From contig OX326960.1 in assembly GCA_946800325.1 (NCBI GenBank), positions 56,566,855-56,630,854 of the forward strand: a DNA stretch of 64,000 nt, given 5' to 3'. Shown here in pieces: positions 21,238 through 33,350 of this stretch (position 1 is its first letter; every line of letters begins with the position of its first letter). The DNA comes from Luzula sylvatica (taxonomy: Eukaryota; Streptophyta; Magnoliopsida; Poales; Juncaceae). The position numbers and the translations under genes were made by a program. The notes beneath the pieces are model-generated. The model was given only the letters and a program-made list of their open reading frames with translations, did not search any database and was not told where the DNA came from.

Positions 21238-22644
21238 TGTTGATTAATTCTAACCTAGAGGGGGGTAAATTTGGCAATCTAACTTACACTTAGTTTAGAT
21301 GTAAACCTAATTTACGGTGCGGAATAAATAATAATTTAGATGATAAAGATGATACCGTACAAACACTTTGACACAAGATGTTTGTTTACGAAGTTCGGTA
21401 GGTGGTTGCTTTGTAGCTTTAACTCAACCTTTACTCGCTTAATTGACCGACTCAATTATTTGCAAGTACCTACGTCTCCGGGAATGCCTTGTGCCTCTTT
21501 TTGGCTTTCGATTGAATTCCAACTCAACTCGATTACAATGATTTGCCTAGATCGATTTACACGCTTCTATCGATCTATAGCTTAGGCTCTTTACAATTTG
21601 TTGCACTAGCCTATTACACTTTTTCACTAATCGAGCTACAACGTGATCGGTCACGTGAGTGGGATACGATTAGTGGAGAATATCGAAAGTAGATCAACGA
21701 TCTAAAGAGGTTTCTCAAGCTATCAATGGATATAGATAATCACAGCTTAGAGTTTCTCTCTTTTTAGGTTTGAATGTTTAAAAATGATGGACTGAGGGAG
21801 AGAGACCCATGAAGGATTCTATTTATACTCTCTATAGAAATCCTTCAGAAAACTTGAAGTGCGTTCGAACGCATAAAGTCCGTTCAGAACGCACTTGTAG
21901 TTTGCACTAGCCGTTTCAAAATAACGTGCAAGTACATCTTGGGTCCGTTCGAACGGACAATGTCCGTTCGTAACGGACTCAATTATACATAGCATTTTGC
22001 GTTCACAGGAACAAGAGTCCGTTCAACGCACTGAAAAGTGGGTGAACAGATTCCAGGTTGTCCGTTCGAACGCACATGTGTTTTCGTTCGAACGAACACA
22101 TCCCTGTGACATTTTCCGTTCACAGGAAGGATTGTCCGTTCAACGCACTCAGAAGGTGGGTGAACGGATTCTAATTGTCCGTTCGAACGGACATGATTGT
22201 TCGTTCGAACGCACACATCCCTGTGACACGTTTGGTTCTAATCAAGGTTTAATAGTTTTGATATGTGGCAAGTCCGTTCTGAACGGACTTTGAGTTCGTT
22301 CAGAACGCACTTCCTGCTTGACTGAACTCTTTGTTATTTTGAACATGATTTTACTTGAGTTCTACTAGGTTTGTACCTATGGTTTATTTGTGGCGTATCC
22401 CACTCACGGAAGGCTTCAACATCTTGATTCTTGATGTATTCCAATGGCCTTCCTTGTGTTCTTCTTTTCTTGTTTATCTTGAGACTTCATGTCCTGATTC
22501 TTGATGTAATCCAATGAAATCCTCCTTCACAAGTCCTCATTCATCTTCGTATCGTACCTATGTTATCCTGCACTTTTATGGATGTATACATTAGTAATGA
22601 CAGTGTTTTGAAATAATCAAACTATCAGGAAATTTGAACCAACA
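21238..22644 (-). repeat. 5' LTR of the gag-only element
   Basis: 1407 bp, begins TGTTGGTTC and ends AATCAACA on the minus strand. It is nearly identical to the 3' LTR. It should hold the promoter; the palindrome array is included. Confidence 0.92.
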
Positions 22645-22649
22645 GTAAT

Positions 22650-23064
22650 TTCAAAATTTGTTCGGATATCCAAATTATAAAATGATGAAAAATATAATTT
22701 TTTGTTTGGTGGTTTACAAAATTCTGGAATTTCGTTATTGAAAATATAAAAATAATATTTCATTAAAACTGATAATTTTTTTTAATATTATTGTAATATT
22801 ATAATATTATTATTATAATAATATTAGTTTGAACAATATATAGTAATAGTATAATATTATATATAATTTTATGAGCTATATATAATATTATATTTAATTA
22901 TATGGATATAATAATTATAATATAATTACTACAAAATATTAAATGGATTTGATATTATTATAATATTATATTTTATCCATATAATACATGATAATATTTT
23001 CTATAATTAATAATCATAAGTATACTGGTCAGACGACAAATAGAGAGGAACATACCAGTTAGTA
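22650..23064. other. Extremely AT-rich spacer
   Basis: ATATTATAATATTATT-like sequence to about 23010, then a 24-bp direct repeat (AGTATACTGGTCAGACGACA..., 23018 and 23061) at the start of the LINE coding remnant. Confidence 0.5.
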
Positions 23065-25800
23065 TACTGGTCAGACGACAAATATCTGCTGAAGCTCCCG
23101 ATAGGATTCGAGAGAGAAAACTTCCTACGATCTAACGCTGAAATACTGAAGAGAGAAGGTTTCGTGTTGTATCCTTGGTGTCTCGCCATGGGGGGTACAT
23201 TTATTTACTATAACCACATAGCATGGTTAGAACTGAAAAACTTACCTCTCCATTCATGGAACCCTAAAGAATTAGAAGAAATCACAAAAGGATTCGGGAT
23301 GCTGCTAGATCATGAGTCACTAGTAAACTTGGAATCCCTGGACTCCATCGCAGTAGTGATTGCATGCCATAATCTGGCAGGGATACCACCGGAAACAGGC
23401 ATGCTAGCCGAAGGTTACGAGAGAAATACCAAGGTACATCCGGTGACGGTCCTTAACGAGCGCCGCCACTTCTTTAGACCACCCAATACGGAGCCCACGA
23501 ACGACGAAATACTGCAAATGTACCTCGACACCCGGGCTGACCCGACAAGCCAAAAGCAAGCGAAATCGGAATCCTCTCAAACCCATCACCGATCAATCGT
23601 TACTGACGACCAACCAAGCGAAACTAAATCACCCAAAGGAAAAGCGTCAACCAAAAAAGATGACTCGGAACTAAAGACGACCAAACAATGGAAGCACAAA
23701 AGGACAAATTAGCACCATGGGTATTCTCAGACAAGCTATCTGACAAGGATGCGGGATTCCTTGAAGAGAAACTCAAATAACTATCGTGCATGGAGCAGGA
23801 AGGAACTCCTCTCAAATCGGTGACCGAAACAATGCTCGACGAAGCCATGACCATGGCTTCCAAGGAAAATCCAAGTAACCCTAACCGTACGAGGGACAAC
23901 AAGACAAGATCGTACAAGCTGACAAGAGAAGGGAAAGAAAACGACTCCTCAACTACCCTGACGCCACAGACGGCAAACCCAGCTAAGCACGTCAGCGGTA
24001 CGATGGACAAAGGGGGAGGCTCGAGATACATGGTCTCGAGAATGAAAGGACAAGAAAGCGACAAGGCATTTATGTCTCTGTCAGAAGAAGCAAGCGTGGG
24101 AGATGAGAACTTGCTGCCACAAAGCCCACGGGCACAAGGTATAGGACTCTCAAAAATTCGAAATACTAAAACCCATTTTAAATTAGGAAAAAATAGGACC
24201 CAAAACTCAGTTAAAAGGCCTAAAATCACAAAATTATTGCAATTCAGCACCCGAAAATCTAGCAGATTACAAAAGAGAATAACATTTCCAGATGGATCGC
24301 AACATGAAAACCCAATTAAAAATACGAGACAACCGAATAAGAAAAAAATAAATGTTAATTTGGCAAAACAATATAGGGGAATTCTTCAAAAACCCCCCGA
24401 CTTTTCTGAAAATTCTGAAAAACCCCCTGTACTTTTAGAAAATCCCCTATCTTTTTTAGATTCTCTCAAAAACCCCCTATATTTTTTGCTTCTTCAAAAA
24501 CCCCCTAACTTTTTTTGATTCTCTCAAAAACCCCCTATTTTTTTATTATGTTTTTAAAAAAATAACCATTATACCCTTTAGTTTTATTTTTTAAATTTCT
24601 ATAATTTAATATATAATGAATATATATTAAACTATTATAAAAAAATTAAAAATAAATAATACAGGATATTATAATATTATAATAAATAATATATAGTATT
24701 AAAATATTATAATAAATAATATTTTGATATTAAAATATCATTTTCAACAATTATTATAATAATTTAATATCAATATATTATTTATTATAATAATTTAATA
24801 TCTATGAATTATTTATTGTAATATTTTAATATCAATAAATAATATATGATACTAAATTATTATAACATTTTTATTGATATTTTAATATGAATAAAATTAT
24901 AAAAAATAAATAATGCATGATATTATATTATTATAACATTTTTATTGATATTTTAATATCAATAAAATTATAAAAAATAAATAATGCATGATATTAAAAT
25001 ATTATAATAAATAATACATATATATTAAATTATTATAATAAATAATATATTGATATTAAAATATTATTATAATTGTTGAAAATGATATTTTAATATCAAT
25101 ATATTATTTATTATATTATTTTAATACTATATATTATTTATTATAATATTATAATATCATGTATTATTTATTTTTAATTTTTTTATAATAGTTTAATATA
25201 AATTCATTATTTATTAAATTATAGAAATTTAAAAAATAAAACTAAAGGGTATAATGGTTATTTTTAAAAAACATAATAAAAAGATAGGGGGTTTTTGAGA
25301 GAATCAAAAAAAGTTAGGGGGTTTTTGAAGAAGCAAAAAATATAGGGGGTTTTTGAGAGAATCTAAAAAAGATAGGGGGTTTTCTAAAAGTAGAGGGGGT
25401 TTTTCAGAATTTTCAGAAAAGTTAGGGGGTTTTTGAAGAATTCCCCAACAATATATAAAAGATCTAGAAAAAGAGGCAAAAGAACCAAAGGGTTTACTAA
25501 TAGAGGAAATAAACTCGATGAGAACAATGTGTGGACTAACAAATAAACCAGAGATGGTAATAAATAAGCCTTAAAATGAATTTTTAGTAGCAACAGAGCC
25601 CACGGGCCGGCCACAATTACTAGAACCAAAACCCACCAAAAAAAAATAATAATAATAGAAGAGGTAGAAAGGCCCCAACAATGTGCCTCAGCCCCAATTA
25701 AAATAGATGCAACACCACGAACAAGCCCAGGCTTGTCAGATCCGGGGGAAATTAAAGTGAAAACTTTGAAGAAAAAAAATATTAATTGGGTCATGTAGCA
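23065..25800 (+). pseudogene. LINE ORF1 remnant (DUF4283 type)
   Basis: The frame opens with YWSDDKYLLKLPIGFERENF and reads on through LYPWCLAMGGTFIYY and WLELKNLPLHSWNPKELEEI, the end of a DUF4283 domain, which binds nucleic acid in plant LINE ORF1 proteins. It stops at 23712, resumes in another frame at about 23790 as a Lys/Ser-rich hydrophilic tail, and is cut by the MITE. Remnants continue after 25456 (KDLEKEAKEPKGLLIEEI). No start codon could be fixed. Confidence 0.7.
24376..25446. mobile_element. Giant-hairpin Mutator-like MITE
   Basis: 1071 bp bordered by exact 9-bp copies of AACAATATA (24367-24375, 25447-25455). Both ends read GGGGAATTCTTCAAAAACCC inward, and the two halves stay complementary for at least about 450 bp each, so nearly the whole element is one inverted repeat. 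The outer arms repeat CAAAAACCCCCTA six or seven times; the inner part is AT-rich. No coding capacity. Confidence 0.88.
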
Positions 25801-26636
25801 TCAGTGCAAACAACCCAAAAAGTTTGAATGCAAGTACAAACATATGTAACTTTCTCTCTCGTACAAAAATTGTAGATGAAAATGAAGAAATAGACCAAGA
25901 AGATAGGTATCTAGACAAAGTCGATTACGAGGAAGAAAGTGAAGGATTTAGGTCGGGAGGGCCCTTCAAGAAATCCCGTTAAGGAAATGTAAGAGCCATT
26001 AGGCTATTTTGATGAATGTTTTGTAATGATGCTACAACTATTTAATGCGCTTTCTATTTTATTTTGGAATGCAAGAGAAAGTGAAAATCCGGACAAATGC
26101 AAACTAATTAAAGATACCACTAGGTCCTCCAAATGTAATATATTTTGCTTACAAGAAACGAAAGCTAATGACATGTCCCTAATTCAAATGAAATCTATAT
26201 GTCCCCCGAATATAATTTTTTTTTGAAAAAATAGATGCCATCCACACGAGAGGAGGCTTAGTGACATCATGGTCCGATAATTTTACACTATTGAAAGTGA
26301 ATAAAGGAAATTATTCACTCCAAACAACCTTAATAGCAAACAATAAATTCACGTTTAAGCTAATAAACGTCTACGGCCCAAACAACCCAAACGAAAAAGA
26401 AGACTTCATAAAAGAATTGGAAGAAACAATGTCGACCGACATACCAGCAATAATCCTTGGGGATTTTAACCTCATAAGAGCAAGAAACGAAACCATGGGA
26501 AATGGTCACCTACCCGAACATATATTAGCATTTGACAATTTCATCGCCACCAAAAACCTAATGGAAATACCGACAAACGAAAGAGCATATACATGGTCAA
26601 GTAAAACGCAAACACCTACCTTTTCAAAGCTAGATA

Positions 26637-27583
26637 TGAAGGAAATATAGTTACAGATCAACTAGTTGAATATACAAATGAGTATGGACAAACATACGTG
26701 TTTGTCGGAACGATTGGATGCATAATAAGATTATGCAAATCTGGCAGAAATTACATGGTGCGTCATGACGCACCATATTGTGCGTCATGACGCACAGTAG
26801 AGTAATTTTGAGAAAGCCAATCTGTGAGTATACCGTCACGACGCACCAAGTTGTGCGTCATGGCGGTGGTGCGTCATGACGGACATTATCCTGCGTCATG
26901 ACGGTACACTGTATAACGGCTATATCCAAGTAAATGTGACTTGTGCGTCATGACGCACCATATCGTGCGTCATGACGGACAGTGATCCGAATTTCGGATT
27001 AGCAGTTTTTGATACTCATTAATACTCATTAATTCAGAGATTTAATATATAATCTCTGTAACCTATCTCTCTCTCTGTTGGATCCAGATCTAATTCTTTG
27101 AGAAAGAAGAAAAGAGAGAACTTGTGAGACAAGTAAAAAGAGATTTGTGATTGAATTTGAGCAAGCTTGTAGTGAATTTTAGGGGAATTCACCGCAACCG
27201 AAAGACGCGAGCTCGAGGTGGATACGGGTAGAGGAATCTCAACTGAGATTCTCTGTTCAGCACGGTTGAGCAAGGTCGGAGACGAACCGGAGAAATTCCG
27301 GTTGTATACGACAAATCGGAACTTTGGACTAGGTGTCAAATCACGCGGGCGTGGGACGCGTGTGTTACCGAGATCAAAGCAAGGACAGCAACTACGCAAG
27401 AACAACCCTTCACCGTGATCAATTTCACGTGGTATGTTTCTATGTATATAAGAGTTATATTCATAGGCTAGTTGCATTTACATGATTCGTACTTTCGGGT
27501 CGTTGACGTGGTCCTCGGGATCGGGTTGGACCGGGCCTCTCAATCCGCTGCGCGGGGCTCGGTAGTGACGCCGATACCCAACA
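26637..27583 (-). mobile_element. Solo LTR with CATG-core palindromes, inside the LINE
   Basis: 947 bp with TG...CA ends between exact AGATA copies (26632-26636, 27584-27588). On the minus strand it starts TGTTGGGTATCGGCG, a common plant LTR start. Removing it and one AGATA restores the LINE reading frame. It has no coding domain. Paired GTGCGTCATGACGCAC palindromes fill 26758-26985. Confidence 0.8.
26758..26985. repeat. Paired 16-bp palindromes (CATG core)
   Basis: GTGCGTCATGACGCAC at 26758 and 26780 form one pair, and a similar pair ends the array near 26942-26980. Between them are four less regular copies (GTCACGACGCAC, GTGCGTCATGGCGG, GTGCGTCATGACGGAC, CTGCGTCATGACGG). Confidence 0.9.
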
Positions 27584-28625
27584 AGATAGAGCTCTCACGA
27601 CAAATCATTTCCTAACGCAAAATACAATTGCAACAATAAAAGAACACACCATGCTAACTTCCGACCATGTACCATTGAAACTCACTTTCTCTACAACCGG
27701 GAGGAAGAGGAAAATTAACCATAAACTCGAAAGATCATGGCTATTATATGAGGAGGCCAAAAAAATATTCATAGATGAATGGATATCGGCGCCACAAAAT
27801 AATAACCCGGCAAAGAAATTTATAACCTCTATATGCAGAACGACAAGAAAGATGGCCGAATGGGCCCAACAAAACTTGAGTAAGATTGATGAAACTCTGG
27901 AAATATGCAAGGAAACGATCAAACTCTTGGATATAATAGAAGAAGCAAGAGCACTAACAAACATAGAACGAGATTTAAGAAGAGAAGTTAAAATCAAAGC
28001 ACAAGCGCTTGCATTACAAGCTGAAACGAAATGGCAACAAAGAAGTTCAAATAAGTGGGTTAAATTGGGAGATAGGAACCACAAATATTTTCATGCACTT
28101 GCAACGGCTAGAAGAAACAAGAACCACATACATCAAATCCAACTTAATCAAAGAGAAATTACATCTCAAGAAGAGATACTAAGTACGTTCTACACCCATT
28201 TCAAGAATACAATGGGGACTAGGGCAAACACAACAACTACGAACCTCGAGTTGCTAATAAGAGAACCACAACAAAACATAGAACTCAATAGTCTAGGAGA
28301 GCCGTTCCAAGAAGAAGAAATAAAAAATGCAATAAACCAAAAAAAGCCACGGGCCCTGATGGAATCCCGGCCGAATACATTAAGGTATTTTGGGACACAT
28401 TGCAACACGATTTCAAACAAATGATAACGAGTTTCCAAGACAACGAACTAGATCTTTGGAGAATTAACCAAGCCAACATCACGTTGGTATCAAAAACGAA
28501 AGGGGCCTCAAGAATAGAAGAATTCCGACCCACAAGTGTGATAAATACCCCGATAAAGATAATAACGAAAATTTTAGCCTCGAGACTAGGACCACAAATG
28601 GAAAATTTAGTAGACAAAAGAATAA

Positions 28626-29326
28626 AATTCTACTTAGCAGCGATTGCTTTTTGTGTACTAAATTAACAAAGTGTTATTGAATCGGCATTGTCTTAAATTC
28701 TACTTGTGGACCCATAAGTGTGATAAAAACATTCGACTACGATCATGTAATACGAAAACGATCAATAAAGAAAATTCTGGCCAAATCAAATTAGATATTG
28801 GATCTTATATTGTTATTGAATTTTGATTCGTGAACCCTGATCATTAGACAGAGATGTAAGCCGAAAAAATCAGTTTGAAGAACTTTTACTGACCTTATAT
28901 TAGTTCAAATATATATTTATATATAATTTAATTGAAACTACATTTTATTTCATTTTAATACTTAATTGGGAACTTGAGCCGGTCTTGTCTTTAGATTCAT
29001 AAAAAATCAATTAATGATAGAAATTTATTATAAGAAAATTAATCATTGTTTTTATGTTGTTTTTGGACATGAATGATCAGAGCCGGCCGCTATTTATAGT
29101 TATAAGAGTGGAAATATTATTAGTGATGGAAACTTCATTATAAAAAAATCCATTGAATTATACAGACATGAAAAGAGTGGAAATGAGCAAAAGGAATAAA
29201 TAAGTCTAGAGAGAGAAACTGTGTATATTAAAAATATGATAAGAGAAATGGTGTGATAACTAAACATGTTGACATAAAATAAGCCAGCCACATCAGCAAG
29301 CAAGAGATAAGGGCTTGAAAGACTAA
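28626..29326. other. Intergenic, nothing recognised
   Basis: AT-rich sequence after the LINE break. No domain, repeat ends or RNA gene could be identified. Confidence 0.4.
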
Positions 29327-29335
29327 TTATATTAT

Positions 29336-29383
29336 GGCAAATTCTACTTCTTCCCCCCCATTTTCCCCCAGATTTAACAATCT

Positions 29384-29420
<37 letters not shown>

Positions 29421-29633
29421 ATGATACTCTCCCCCATTTTGCACCTTCCATTGTATTAGCGATTAATTGTGTTTGGAATTAACGGTTAATATAATTGTAT
29501 TAGTCATCAATATAATTAATAATTTCAATTAACCATCAATTCAAATGGCGGGGTATATCAATCGGGAAATGTATATCATTTCCCCCCAATTGTTAAATCT
29601 GGGGGAAAATGGTGGGGCACGGTAAATGGCCTC
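29336..29633. mobile_element. Mutator-like MITE carrying a G36 tract
   Basis: 298 bp between exact 9-bp copies of TTATATTAT (29327-29335, 29634-29642). Inverted ends share CCCCCATTTTCCCCCAGATT (left about 29354, right 29589-29617 in complement). A run of 36 consecutive G lies at 29384-29419. Confidence 0.82.
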
Positions 29634-31314
29634 TTATATTATTGTACTTAAGAGCCGATACAATAATCCAAACATATCCAATCCTTATGCATCGTCTTAT
29701 TGTTATTGTGATCTGTGAGCACCCAATCAATGTATCAGATCTGAATTCATTATTCAACTCTTGTGTATTCTATATTTTGAATCCAAATCAATAATTCGTG
29801 TCCAAAATCGTTGTTGTTCAACTATATTGTAAATATGCCAATGATTTCATAATCTGAATGATTGAGTAATGAGTATGTCATAGACAGTATCGGATTTATT
29901 AAATGACTAAAGAAGGCAACGTCCCCTCCCCCCACCCCTCACGGCCTCATAGATTTTTTTAACAGTAATACATGTATATGATATGTTACTGTATTTTATA
30001 ATAAAATTGAAAAATTTATTTATGATCGTCCCCAAATTTTTTTTTCGAAACTTCTCATGGTAGCCATCCCTACATTACCATCCCCTCATTAAATACGGGA
30101 CACGATTCGCTACTGGTCATAAGTTGAGTTCAATTCCCGTGTTAAAAAAGAAATCGATTATTGTACTCCACGTGTATGCACTTCAAATACATGTTATCAA
30201 TAAAAGCACTTGAATTTTTCAACTTTGACTACATTTGTACAATTTTGACTGTATTTGTGCACTCCAAACGCACGCCGCAAAAAAATATAAAATATCATAC
30301 AAAATGTATAAATCTAATTCAGTCGTGTAAAAAAAACTTTAATTTAAAAGGTATCATACATACATAAAAATATATTATACATATAAAAGATATAACACAT
30401 ATTTGTATTTAAAAAATGTATATCATACATATAAAATGTACATGCCACATCTAAAAAGATATAAAAAATAAAGATATCATGAGCGTAAAAAAATATAACA
30501 TGTATTGTATTTTAAAAGAAATATATCATACATCTAAAATATATAATATACATCAAAATATATCATGTATCTAAATACGACTTGATGAGAAACGGCGTGT
30601 CTTTGGAATGCGCCGGAATGCACACAATTCGGTCAAACAAACAAAAAACACTGTCACGTGTCGTGCTCCTATTGATATCGTGTCGTGCACAAAGGAATGC
30701 ATATACATGGAGTGCACAATGTTTTCCCTAACAAAAGATTATCACGATTCATGAACTAAATTCTCTTGTTAAAAAAAACTATAATGCAAATAAACCTACT
30801 AAATTTGTTCACACCCAATATTATTGTTTTGTGTCTGATTTAAACTCATAACTGTTCATTTGAAAGATTAAATGACTTATTGCCAGAATAAATTGAGAAT
30901 TATTCATAAGCCCCTTATGTTTTCTCAAATTTTACTGACCCTCCTATTTTTATATGTTCGATGAGTTCCATGTGTCAAATTTGTTAATCGATAACTTCAG
31001 TTAACAGTATGCTTCTTATCACTAATAGTCCCTTAGCCTAGTGGTAAAGTGCTTATCACGAGATACCAAAAAATCAAGGATTCAAATCCCATTGATATCA
31101 TAAATAAAAAAAATAAAACAAACAATATTCATGATTTATGGATTATATTCGACTTAAATCATGTCTAATCACGAGACCATTGGAATCGATAGCCAGGTTT
31201 TGAGAGCAAGCGACCCATTCACTCTCAATTCCCCGGTTCAGTAAAGTCGTTATGGTAGCAAGCATTAAAAAAAGAAAGTATTGGCTTCTATCTCACCCCC
31301 AACTAAAATACCGT
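29634..31314. other. Intergenic with SINE-like pieces
   Basis: Mostly AT-rich with TATCATACATATAAAA-like repeats at 30350-30560. At about 31028-31110 a tRNA-derived SINE-like piece shows TTAGCCTAGTGGTAAAGTG (box A) and GGATTCAAATCCC (box B) followed by an A-rich tail. A box-B-only piece (GAGTTCAATTCCC) is at about 30126. Neither has a clear target duplication. A related 3' half is at 58665-58743. Confidence 0.5.
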
Positions 31315-31925
31315 TGTTTAATTTAGACCTAAATGAGGGTGAATAAGTAATCCTAAGGTCCAATTTTCGCGGTAATGATATACAATTCTAGGTATGTGCG
31401 GAAGCGTAAATAATTTTGAGAAATAAAAACAATCTCAAAACAAATAACAACAAGATATTTGTTTACGGAGTTTGGTGGGTGGTTGTTTTGTAGTTTTAAC
31501 TCACCGCCTACTTGCTCAATCCACCGATTCGATTGATTGCAAGTACATACGTCTCCGGGAATGCCTTGTGCCTTTTCGACTTTCTATTGAATTGCCGAAT
31601 CAATGAGTACAATATTTTGCCTAAATCGATTTAAACGTTTATATCGATCTATGACGAGCTTTACAACGTGTTGAACTAGCCTATTACAAACTACGAACGA
31701 ACTACACATGATCGGTCACGCAAGTTGGGAATCATTGGTAGAAAATGATTCGAATGTAGATCTTAGATCTAGGAAATTGTCTAGAGGAATTGAGCTTAAG
31801 ATCAAGGCTTAGTTTTCTCTCTTTTGAATGTGTGTAGAATAATAGAAGAATCGGAGAGGAAAAACTAGGAGGGGTATTATTTATAGAACACATACTCCCC
31901 TTCTATTTTAGACTTTTTCTGCATG

Positions 31926-32290
31926 GTCCATTACAACGGAAGTAATTGTCCGTTGTAACGGAACCAAAGTCAAACTAGTTGTTGGGACAAATATATTCGA
32001 AATTCTGATGCTCCGTTGCAACGGAAGAGAGCTCCGTTGTAACGGACAATCAGTGCAAATGGTCCGTTACAACGGACGAGTTATGTCCGTTGTAACGGAC
32101 CAAGTTATGTAATTTACTTGGTTTTGTTCATGTAGTTCCGTCGTAACTGTAAATAGTCCGTTACAACGGATTTGGTGGCTCCGTTACAAGGGGTTGGTGA
32201 TTCCGTTGTAACGGACAATATGGGATGGCAAAACCAAATGGAAGGTACAAGTAGTTTCTTTACAACTGAGGAATGGTCCGTTGTAACGTA
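31926..32290. repeat. Paired 16-bp near-palindromes (TGTA/TACA core)
   Basis: Five pairs of TCCGTTACAACGGA / TCCGTTGTAACGGA at about 31926, 32010, 32060, 32137 and 32181, then one single copy at 32277. The two forms are reverse complements, and in most pairs one of each is present, so a pair can fold as one longer hairpin. Confidence 0.88.
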
Positions 32291-32481
32291 AGCTTCACTG
32301 GTTGCCTATTTTGCAATTCATCCATTTTGATTGTTTCGAATATATTTATTTGTTAAACTTCAGTTTAATAATTCAAAAACAAGTCTAGGGATAGCTACGA
32401 GTTATTTCGGTGCTTGTGTGATATTTCAACTTGCGAAAATCTTCGATGTCTTGATTTATTCACTTGATCGAGCACTCCCGT

Positions 32482-33350
32482 TAGGGGTGTACACAAAATT
32501 CTCCAACCCGCCCAATCCGACCCGGACCAACCCGTTTTTGTGGATTTCGAAATTGTTGGATCGGGATCCGGACCGACTCGGTTTTTGCGGGTCGGGTTGC
32601 GAAATTGAAATTAAAAATCCGGATTAACCCAACCCGACCCATAGACTATCAAATTTCGAATTAATTAGGAAAAAATTATTCATATCTCTAATAACTTAGA
32701 AATTTAATTATCACATTCATCATCTACATTAGTTTAATATAAATTAGACTTAGTTTTCCTTCACTTCGATTAATAATCCACTAAGATACAACCACAACTC
32801 TACTAAATTATTTACCACAAGTCCAGAACATTACTCAATAATCAATAACATGATGAAACCATTTCTTTTATTTCCATCACGCGGTAAGCATATAAAGTTG
32901 CAATAAACAAACCAACAACATAAAATTTCTTCATGGAACATAAATTTAGGAATTCCAGTTTACTTAATTAATGTTGTATTATATGATTCAAGTATAAGTG
33001 GTACAATCGAATTATGTGCTTGTTATATTATATGGTTTAATTTAATTAAAATTTGTTTTTCAATTGTGATTCATGTGTTTGTTAAAATAATTTTGATGTT
33101 TTAATAAAAAAAAATATAGTTCTTATTGAATAGTTTTTTTTTGTTACATGTGAATAATTGAATACATATCTCTATAGTATATAATCTGCAAAAAAAACCC
33201 AGCTAACCCGTCCAACCCGGTTATGTTGGGTTTCAAAAATTTTATAAGTTTCCTGGGTTGGGTTGGGTTGGAAAAATGAAAACTCGTTCTAAATGGGTTG
33301 GGTTATAATTTCGATAAGAACCCGTCCAACCCAGTCTACGTACACCCCTA
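32482..33350. mobile_element. hAT-type MITE with AACCCG subterminal repeats
   Basis: 869 bp, ends TAGGGGTGTAC / GTACACCCCTA, bordered by ACTCCCGT (32474-32481) and ACTCTCGT (33351-33358), 7 of 8 identical. Subterminal zones are built of CCCGACCCAACCCG-like words facing GGGTTGGGTTGG. The core is AT-rich. Confidence 0.82.

Larger units (their letters stand above)
14513..22644 (-). mobile_element. Young gag-only Copia-like LTR retrotransposon
   Basis: A complete 8132-bp element between exact GTAAT duplications (14508-14512, 22645-22649), inserted 287 bp past the bHLH stop codon. Read on the minus strand it has a 5' LTR (21238-22644), primer site, gag (21170-18801), a palindrome-rich spacer, a second ORF (17871-16543), a polypurine tract and a 3' LTR (14513-15919). 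Protease, integrase and reverse transcriptase are absent, so it must rely on another element. LTR length, the long two-knuckle gag and an extra downstream ORF recall the SIRE/Maximus lineage; that placement is tentative. The two LTRs differ at about 13 of 1407 positions by eye. Confidence 0.9.
23065..28625 (+). mobile_element. LINE (plant L1 type), broken, with two nested insertions
   Basis: Coding remnants in LINE order: ORF1, endonuclease, then the first part of reverse transcriptase. The catalytic reverse-transcriptase core and 3' tail are missing after about 28620. It is interrupted by a 1071-bp Mutator-like MITE (24376-25446) and a 947-bp solo LTR (26637-27583). Both insertions can be removed exactly using their target duplications, after which the coding order closes up. 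Confidence 0.85.
26026..28625 (+). pseudogene. LINE ORF2 remnant: endonuclease and partial RT
   Basis: The endonuclease part (26026-26636) shows LFWNARE, CLQETK, NVYGPN and GDFNLIR, with a frame break near 26226. After the solo LTR the frame picks up as LDRALTTNHFL and SDHVPLKL, the end of the nuclease. The reverse-transcriptase lead-in follows: WVKLGDRNHKYFHALATARR, then GPDGIPAEYI after a frame shift near 28350, and FRPTSVINTPIKIITKILA. It stops at LVDK near 28620, so the YADD catalytic region is gone. It cannot be active. Confidence 0.82.

Noticed and set aside
27034..27477. 147-residue minus-strand frame in the 947-bp solo LTR
   Set aside because: No recognisable domain; it lies wholly within an LTR bounded by target duplications.
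29100..29444. Poly-Pro minus-strand frame
   Set aside because: The proline run is the G36 tract of a MITE read backwards.
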